Below are positions 57,641 through 64,000 of a stretch of 64,000 nucleotides of DNA, in pieces. Each line of letters begins with the position of its first letter. Position 1 is the first letter of the stretch. The translations under genes and the position numbers were made by a program. This stretch comes from Cryptomeria japonica (Eukaryota; Streptophyta; Pinopsida; Cupressales; Cupressaceae). The stretch is from assembly GCF_030272615.1 (NCBI RefSeq), contig NC_081414.1:912771009-912835008 (forward strand), in the 5' to 3' direction. The notes beneath the pieces were generated by a model that was not told where the DNA came from, ran no database searches, and was given only the letters and a program-made list of their open reading frames with translations.

Positions 57641-58440
57641 TGTCACTAGCTCTCATGTTTGTTTAATGGTAGCATTTTTAGGTCGCAAGCTAGCAACTAG
57701 ATAGTTTGTGGTTAAGTTTTATCGTTATCACCAACTCGCGAGGTTAAATTTCTGAAGATGTGATCAAGCCGCGAGCTGGCGACAAGTTGGTTTGGGTTTA
57801 AATCTCGAGGTCTCTAGCTTTCTAGGTGTTAGCATTTTATATTAGCGAGCTAGATATTGTTCATGAAATTGCTTTGGTCATGAGGTCTCGAGTTGGTCTG
57901 ATGTCATAGATTATAGCCGCGAGAGTTAGCAAGTAAGTCATTTCATTCAGTTGTCGCTAGCTCTCATGTTTGTTTAATGTTAGAATTTTTAGGTCGCGAG
58001 CTAGCAACTAGATAGTTTGTGATTAAGTTTTATGGTTATCACCAGCTAGCGAGGTTAAATGTCTGAAGAGGTGATCAAGCCATGAGTTGGTGACAAGTTC
58101 ATTTGGGTTTACATTGCGAGGTCTCTAGCTTTTTGGGTGTTAACATTTTATGTTAGCGAGCTGGAGATAGTTAATGAAATCGCTCGTCATGAGCTCTCGA
58201 GTTGGTCTGATGTTGTGCATTATAGCCATGAGAGTTAGCAAGTAACTCATTTCATACAGTTGTCGCTAGCTCTCATGTTTATTTAATGTTATCATTTTAG
58301 GTCACGAGCTAGCGACTAGACAATTTGAGGTTAATTTTTATGGTTATTGCTAGCTCATGAGGTTAAATGTCTGAAGATGTGATCAACCCGCGAGCTTGCG
58401 AGTGAAGTGCTAGTGGTTAAGAGATAAACAATTTTATGTT
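57641..58440. repeat. Tandem repeat of about 310 bp, 2.6 copies
   Basis: Units start at TGTCRCTAGCTCTCATGTTT: 57641, 57952 and 58261. Each carries GGTCGCGAGCTAGCAACTAG, CGCGAGGTTAAATGTCTGAA and GGTCTCTAGCTTT blocks. The words GCGAG, CTAGC and their complements recur densely within each unit, so the unit itself may have grown from a shorter one. Degenerate related sequence reaches about 58640. Confidence 0.93.
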
Positions 58441-58721
58441 GGTGAGTACACAACAAGGGTTAAATTTACCACTATCTCCAGGTCACTATGGTGATGAGGA
58501 CTTAACATTTTGAGGTTGAGAATTGGCGAGTGGTGGTTTAGTTGCCCTCAGTCACTAGTTCTCGAGGTTATGAAGGCTTAGCATTTTCATTTTGTGAGCT
58601 AGAGATAGATTCGTAAGGGATTTTTGCTAGGTCGTGAGATTTTCTAATGGGAAGTCTTTCAAGAAGAGGGATGACGCTTGTGTGCCATGTGTTTTAATAT
58701 CTTGACGGGGGCTGTTGAGGT

Positions 58722-59010
58722 GCCAATATATTTTTTAATGTTTTGGAAAAAGGTTGAAATCGCCAATATATTTTTTTATGGTTTGAAAATAGGTTGAAAT
58801 CACCAATATATTTTTTTATGGTTTGAAAATAGGTTGAAATTATAAATATATTTTTTTATGGTTTAAAAATAGGTTGAAATCGCCAATATATTTTTTTTTA
58901 TGGTTTGAAAATAGGTTGAAATTGCCAATGCAAATATTTTTTCTGGTTTTAAAAACATTACAATTCGCCCATGCAAATATTTTTTTTGGTTTTAAAAACA
59001 TTACAATTCA
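58722..59010. repeat. 40-bp minisatellite followed by a 44-bp pair
   Basis: Five units of CGCCAATATATTTTTTTATG...AAAATAGGTTGAAAT start at 58722, 58762, 58802, 58842 and 58882 (40-41 bp). They are followed by two units of ATGCAAATATTTTTT...GGTTTTAAAAACATTACAATT (about 58928 and 58972). Unit identity is high, so amplification was recent. Confidence 0.95.
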
Positions 59011-59199
59011 TGAGGATTTTTCACAAACTTTGAGCGATCACGAATGATTCACCAATGGAGATTATTCTTTTTCTTTGTAAACCGCAAAATTTCACTAGTA
59101 AAATTAATATTTTTCTCAGCAATTATACACCTTTCACCAGTTTTTTACACCTTGCCCAAGGGGGGGGGGTTCTTAAAGTTTTCCCTACTTTGGAACCCT

Positions 59200-59212
59200 A
59201 TATAAGGCATCA
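59200..59212 (+). promoter_or_regulatory. TATA-like box
   Basis: CCCTATATAAGGC is a good plant TATA match, but only a short plus-strand frame follows (59249) and it overlaps the antisense integrase fragment. It may be the promoter part of an unrecognised LTR. Confidence 0.3.
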
Positions 59213-59234
59213 TCCCTAATTCATTTCATCATTC

Positions 59235-59602
59235 CTAAAGGAATTTGATATGGTTTTTGTTATGATGTGTTCTTTAAGGAATTTGATAACAACATTGACA
59301 ATTCAATTCTTATAGGCTTGGGCTTTAGTCCACCTAGTGCAGTAGTTAGTTGTCATCAGCATGATCTTGTGACCTACATTGGAGTTTGGATTAATAACAC
59401 CAAAAAAGTCAAGTTCCCATTGGGAAAAATTTTGAACCTCATACACAGGTTGAAGGGGCATTCTTGGGTTTCGTTCTTTGGTGGTGACAGTTTGGCATGT
59501 GTGGCAGTACCTAACATGGTTGTGTGCATCCTTGAATATATGGGGCAAATAGTAACCTACCTTCAAAATTTGATGTGTTGTGGCATTTTATAACCCATGT
59601 CC
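59235..59602 (-). pseudogene. Ty3/gypsy integrase fragment
   Basis: On the minus strand the H2C2 finger (ATTHQILKVGYYLPHIFKDA...CHTCQ, about 59575-59500) leads into the integrase core (LQPVYEVQNFSQWELDFFGV and INPNSNVGHKIMLMTTNYCT, RW). It breaks off after KFLKEHIITK near 59240, before the second catalytic Asp. It belongs to the gypsy element whose RNase H and RT lie at 60940-62420; SIRE-like LTR sequence separates them. Confidence 0.88.
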
Positions 59603-60939
59603 CTATTAGGATAACTGGTGAACAACTAAGGGGGGGGTGAATTAGTTGTTAACAGATTATATCATTTGATCCACTTAATAACCTTAAACCAGATTAAATA
59701 CCGGTAAAGTAGAAATAGATACCGGTAAACAATACAACTTAATAATTAAAAAATTAATCAATACAAAGAAACCATACCACATAACACTATGATTTGTACG
59801 TGCAAAACCTGGAAAGGGAAAAGACACAGTGGGAAGCCTACCCACAATCAGATGATACTTCAACAGAAAGTATGTGTTACAATGAGGGGCCTGCACATGC
59901 AGGAAGGCACACTGCCTAGAGCGTACTACTCATTACAAAAGAGTCTCACTGAATACAGAGGTTAAAACCACCTCAAGATATATGGACAACAATCCAGAAT
60001 AATGAACTACCAAAGATAGCATCTACCATGCCTGATTATAGTCTCGGTTAAGCTCAATACCAGAGGCCTTTGACCTCTTCCTTAATCCCAATTCGATCAC
60101 CTATGATCGACCAAATCTCCTTCGCATATGATATTACATTCCACGACCATGAACACTTATTACAATGAGATCTTACATCGTTTTATACCAACCCTAAGGC
60201 CTACACCAATTAGGTTGACCACCTAAATATATTACAATAAGATCATTACATAAATCCATATTACAATGATATTCCTTGTCGTCTTAAGACCAAAAACAAA
60301 AATAACAAATCCATAAATCATCTCAAAACATCTTGGTAACATGTAGAGAACACATTATCATGATACCGGTCCATAACCTAGATAGGTACTTGACCTATTC
60401 TAGGTCCACCACGCCAAACTAATGTCTTCAAGCACTTGAAGCATGATCAAAGAACATCTTCAACATCTTGAAATCCATCTAGAAGCCACACCAACACCAC
60501 TTATGCATCATGTCAAGATTCCTTAGTGAAAGATTTGTAGGTTAAACCTTAAACCAATGTCCATAAGGGTTTACAAGAGTGTATGATAGCATCTGATTAC
60601 CAAGTCAATACCAATTGACCAAAACACGCTTGAAGAGCGTATAACACATAAAACCAAACATACTCTATAGATCCAAACATGTCGAAAGTGTCCAACAGAT
60701 AGTCTCTTCTATCGATAACACTAGATCTTCTACCGGTAACACTAGATCTTCTACCAGTAACCAAAACATGTCTGTCGGTAACCAACCATAACAGTTAGTG
60801 TTGACATCAATGAAAGAACATCAATGTAACACATAATCAATTCATCCATAATGCCAAAAGTTGCATCCCAAACATACCTTGAAACTCTTCAATCATTTGT
60901 TTGTCTTCTGCTTGATCGAGGCATTTGAGTAGATGCCTT
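59603..60939 (-). mobile_element. SIRE-like copia LTR inserted in the gypsy element
   Basis: The minus strand contains TTGATGTCAACACTAACTG near its start (about 60815) and ends with AACTAATTCACCCCCCCCCT (about 59640). This LTR style matches 43231-44684 only in general features. It interrupts the gypsy polyprotein between YEGI (about 60940) and GHG..NATTHQIL (about 59600), with about 25 residues lost. A CCGGTA-rich segment with repeated GGTAGAAGATCTAGTGTTA (60720-60760) is included. Exact ends and TSD are not defined. Confidence 0.5.
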
Positions 60940-62420
60940 CATAACTTTTATGGAATAAAGTCTTGTTATTTAACATGTAATTAGCACTCTTCAGTCTGAA
61001 TGCTCTTCTCCGAGTAGCATTTAAACCCTTTTGAAATTTTGTGTTTAGTAGAATGAAATTAAGGTCTCAATACCATAGATTTTGTGTGAAGGACTCCATA
61101 GTGTATTGTTGGTAATTAATGTGTTATCCAACCTCTACTATTGTCTATGGTAGGCCTTCACCTCTAACCAATTTCATTGGTTGCATTTCCAAGTTGAACT
61201 CTTGTATTATCACCATCCCTTTTATGTGTCGTTCACCCAATTCACTTTTCATGAGCATTGATTTCACATCTTGGTTAGGTACTATGGCATTTACCTTTCC
61301 TCTCAAGATGTAATGCCTGAACTTCTTGATGACCCTCACCAATGTGAAGGCTTGCTTCTCTAATGCAGAATACCTGACCTCAGCATTCTTGAATGGTGAA
61401 CTCATAAAGGTGATAGATTTCCCATCTCCCTCCTTCCTCTATGTAAGGACTACTACACATGAATGTAATGATGTGAAAGAATAGATATGAAAGGGCAGCA
61501 AATAGTCAAGACTTGCTAAGACCAATGCTTTCGTAATGGACTACTTTATATGATAAAATTTGTCTTTGGCTTCTTGATTCCATTCAATCTTAGCTTCCTT
61601 CTTCTTCATCTCATCAAGCAGCTTGACTATCTTAGTGAAACCGATGATGAATTTTCTAACAAAGTCAATCTTCCCAAAGAAATATCGCATTTCCTTTTTG
61701 TTGTCTGACATCTAAAGTTTTAGTAATGTCTACACTATAACTAGATCAATTGAGATGCCCCTTTTGTATAGCACATGTCTGAGTAATTTTGCAACCGCCC
61801 AAACATGCACTTCTTGGGATTCAAGGAAAGCTCATACTTCATGCATCACTCAAAAACTTTGTATAGATGGGTGGGGTGATCCTTTCTATCCTTGGAGAAC
61901 ACTATGAGATCATCCACGTATATTATGATGCACTTGCCAATCATCTCTTTAAAGGTGTGGCACCAGCATTTATCTATGGTATGTGAAGCTACCCCATTTC
62001 ATAGTGAATGTAGTCTTCATCTTGTCTTCGTATCTCACCAGTACTTGGTTATATTATAAATAACCATCTAGGAATGACATCATTTATGAACCATTGACTA
62101 TCTTCAATACCTCATCCAAAGACAGAAGAGAGTATTTGTCCTTTTTCGACACTCTATTCAATTTTGTAAATCCACACATAACCTTATTTCCCCATTCCTT
62201 TTCCAAACTAGGACCAATTTTTCTACACACGTAGAATGTTTTACAAGAAATAAGATCTTTGTTGTTAGGATTTTATGAACTTCCTTGAAAATCAAGGGTT
62301 CTATGATTGGTTTTACTAGTCTCTTCTTTTGCTTCAAGGGCTTAGCATCTATTTTTAGAGGGATAGTGTGGGTGATGATAGATGTATCAAAGGTCTTCAA
62401 ATATTTGCATCCCTAGGCTA
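60940..62420 (-). pseudogene. Ty3/gypsy RT and RNase H, heavily decayed
   Basis: From the right: YADVIA...FDTSIITHTIPLKIDAK (about 62425-62325), NGEIRLCVDLQNLN (about 62190), DNYPLPSMDEVLQIV (about 62110), a catalytic YVDD-like segment (DDLIVFSKDR near 61910), LNPKKCMFG (about 61820), FFGKIDFVRKFI (about 61680) and RNase H VRYSALEKQAFTLVRVIKKF (about 61380-61310), GKVNAIV and MKLVRGEGL (about 61155). It then continues with RRAFRLKSANYMLNNKTLFH to the break near 60940. Many stops and frameshifts show it is much older than the Tat element. Confidence 0.9.
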
Positions 62421-63240
62421 TCACATCTGCATATTCTTTGAGGACTCAAATTATTTGCTTATGTTCAGAAGAAGTGAAATATTTCCTAATGAATACATTC
62501 TTCTCTTGACCATCCTAGCTAAGATTAAACTTCTCGTACTCTCCCCACTTTGTAGCAGCAGGTGCTCTTTCCTTTGTCTTGGGATCAGAGTCAAAAATCC
62601 TTCAGGTGCAACCATTCCCTTGGGAATACTATTTTTTTGGAGGTTGACCACATCTTCTGCATCATCTTCTTCATCAAAAGAGTCGATATCCTCTTCTTCA
62701 ATAAATTATCCTTCAAACACTTCATTGTTCGCAAAAGAGGCCAAGATATGTTGGTCATCTTCAAACACTTGAAAGTTAGCAACATTTTCTAAGAGTGCTA
62801 GTGTTGGAACCAACTCCACTAAAAATCATTTTAGCCTAGATTTGACCATAGGCTCCAAGGTATTAGCAACTACTACCATGACATCTGGTATGTAATTCAT
62901 CTTCTAGGGTATTAATTATAGGTTAAAATCATTGAAACCCTCACTTAGGTTCCATACTTGGTTTTGATATGCAGCCAACCTCACAATGAAATCTAAATCA
63001 CCCATCACCCTTAAGCATATAATTTTTTTTATCAAAAAAAACAAAAGAATTGTGACCAATTTTGCATACTCAACAACATTGTTAGTGCATCCTAACTGCA
63101 ATCTAATTGAAGCAAGGAACGCATTTTCTTTTAGATTAATCAGTTCAACCCCGACCCTACAACCTTTCTTTGACCTTGAACCATTGAACTTTAAAGTCCA
63201 CATTTCCACTTCAGATTATTCAAGCTTACTTCTCTTCATG
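62421..63240 (-). pseudogene. Ty3/gypsy archaeal-type RNase H upstream of RT, with linker
   Basis: The minus strand at 63209-62916 reads WTLKFNGSRSKKGCRVGVEL, LGCTNNVVEYAKLV and RVMGDLDFIVRLAAYQNQVW. This is an RNase H of the second, archaeal type (FDGS...TNN.AEYEAL...GDSDLVV..). Here the first catalytic Asp is Asn (FNGS). A linker follows (FQVFEDDQHILASF; NSIPKGMVAPEGFL) that leads into RT. The domain lies before RT, unlike in the Tat element of this window where it follows the first RNase H. Confidence 0.85.
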
Positions 63241-64000
63241 TGGCCAAGTTGATCTTCTTGCTTCTAAGAGAGATTCAAAATTTTAGTTTCATATTTTGTT
63301 TCTTTAGTTAATCATGATATAGTTGTTTTGATTATTTATTCTATATGGGCATCTTGCTCTTGAATCAGTGTCATCATCACTTCAATACATCTATCATCAA
63401 AAACCCCTCCAATGCCTACAAGAGTCTTCTCGGCAACTGAAAGTATGGTTTTCTCCACAGTGTCACCTTTTGGTATAATTTTTGCCTCCTCTTGGGCAAT
63501 ATCATAATCAATTTCTACCTCAGGAGAAGACTTAATCACTTTAGCTATCATTTCAAGGCAGTTATCGCCAGTGAGTTCTAAGTGGTCCTGGTAGTGTATC
63601 TTGCACCACTAAGGTAGCAGTAAGTCATCCACTTGTATCTCCCAACAAAGAGACATCATGAGATAGACTAGTATCAAATGTCTTCATCCTTTGTTCTTGT
63701 GATGCTTTTAGTTTTGGCAGGTCAACATTGGAGACAACAGACAAGGTTAATATTTCATTTATACGATAAGTACCGTGTCCTACTTTGACAAGGGTAACTT
63801 CATTCTTTTGTCATACTTGGTTATGACATTCTTTAGTCTAGGCTCACTATCTATACAAATCCTATTAGCCTCTCCCTTCCATGGGAGCCATAGATGAGTA
63901 AAGTCAAGGGAGATGTATCCACTAAACATTTTTGACCAATTCCTACTCAATAGAATTTCATATAATTCTAGGATATCAATGACTTGAATATAAATATACT
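63241..64000 (-). pseudogene. Ty3/gypsy protease-side sequence, running off the window
   Basis: At the right edge the minus strand reads YIQVIDILELYEILLSRNWS, SLDFTHLWLPWKGEANRICI and DSEPRLKNVITKYDKR. I recognise this as the region just after the protease in gypsy elements with an upstream RNase H. Further left is a frame with EVEIDYDIAQEEAKIIPKGD. Gag and the 5' LTR must lie beyond 64000. Confidence 0.75.

Noticed and set aside
59267-59593. Plus-strand frame of 108 codons after a TATA-like box
   Set aside because: The minus strand of the same bases encodes a clear gypsy integrase, so the plus frame is its shadow.

Overview
The window is transposon-dominated nuclear DNA of a land plant. The evidence is Ty1/copia and Ty3/gypsy elements of plant type (Tat-lineage gypsy with two RNase H domains, copia primed by initiator tRNA-Met), a CACTA (En/Spm) transposase gene with many introns, and a plant mobile domain exon. 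The AT-rich background, long decayed elements, deep nesting and satellite-like arrays suggest a large, slowly purged genome such as a gymnosperm; that taxon is an inference. I see no convincing host protein-coding gene, no tRNA or rRNA gene and no bacterial feature.

Layout. 1-1018: decayed copia RT/RNase H. 1193-1912: degenerate tandem repeat. About 4613-14981: CACTA-like region with a minus-strand TNP2/DUF4218/DUF4216 gene and a plus-strand multi-exon accessory gene. A 1.43-kb solo LTR (family A) interrupts TNP2, and one intron holds a chain of GC-rich palindromes. 15650-22569: an approximately 350-bp satellite-like array split by a 4.39-kb TG...CA insertion with a target-site duplication (TSD). 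23389-40879: a minus-strand transposase-like pseudogene of a family I cannot name, cut in two by a 14.6-kb, nearly intact Tat-lineage Ty3/gypsy element (23511-38092). 41399-43230: a 1.8-kb homopurine (GA) tract. 43231-48383: SIRE-like LTR material, then two family-A LTRs in inverted orientation, one carrying a solo LTR of the Tat element. 48540-51607: a copia deletion derivative with a perfect TSD. 51740-56720: a non-autonomous copia-type element with gag and protease plus an unfamiliar long C-terminal region, but no integrase or RT. 57641-59010: two further tandem arrays. 59230-64000: a decayed gypsy element with RNase H upstream of RT, interrupted by SIRE-like LTR sequence and running off the right edge.

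The most interesting part is the Tat element. Its gag-pol lies on the minus strand. On the plus strand, next to the 3' LTR, is a gene-like unit: TATA-like box, short ATG exon, consensus GT...AG intron and an in-phase exon encoding a plant mobile domain. Arrays of a CpG-rich motif (GCGTCTGTG) sit in the leader of gag-pol and in the intron of the antisense unit. Each array has the same orientation relative to its own transcript, so the arrays at the two ends of the genomic RNA are complementary. Most in-frame stops in the window's elements fit C-to-T decay (CGA to TGA, CAG to TAG, TGG to TAG or TGA), as expected for methylated plant transposons.
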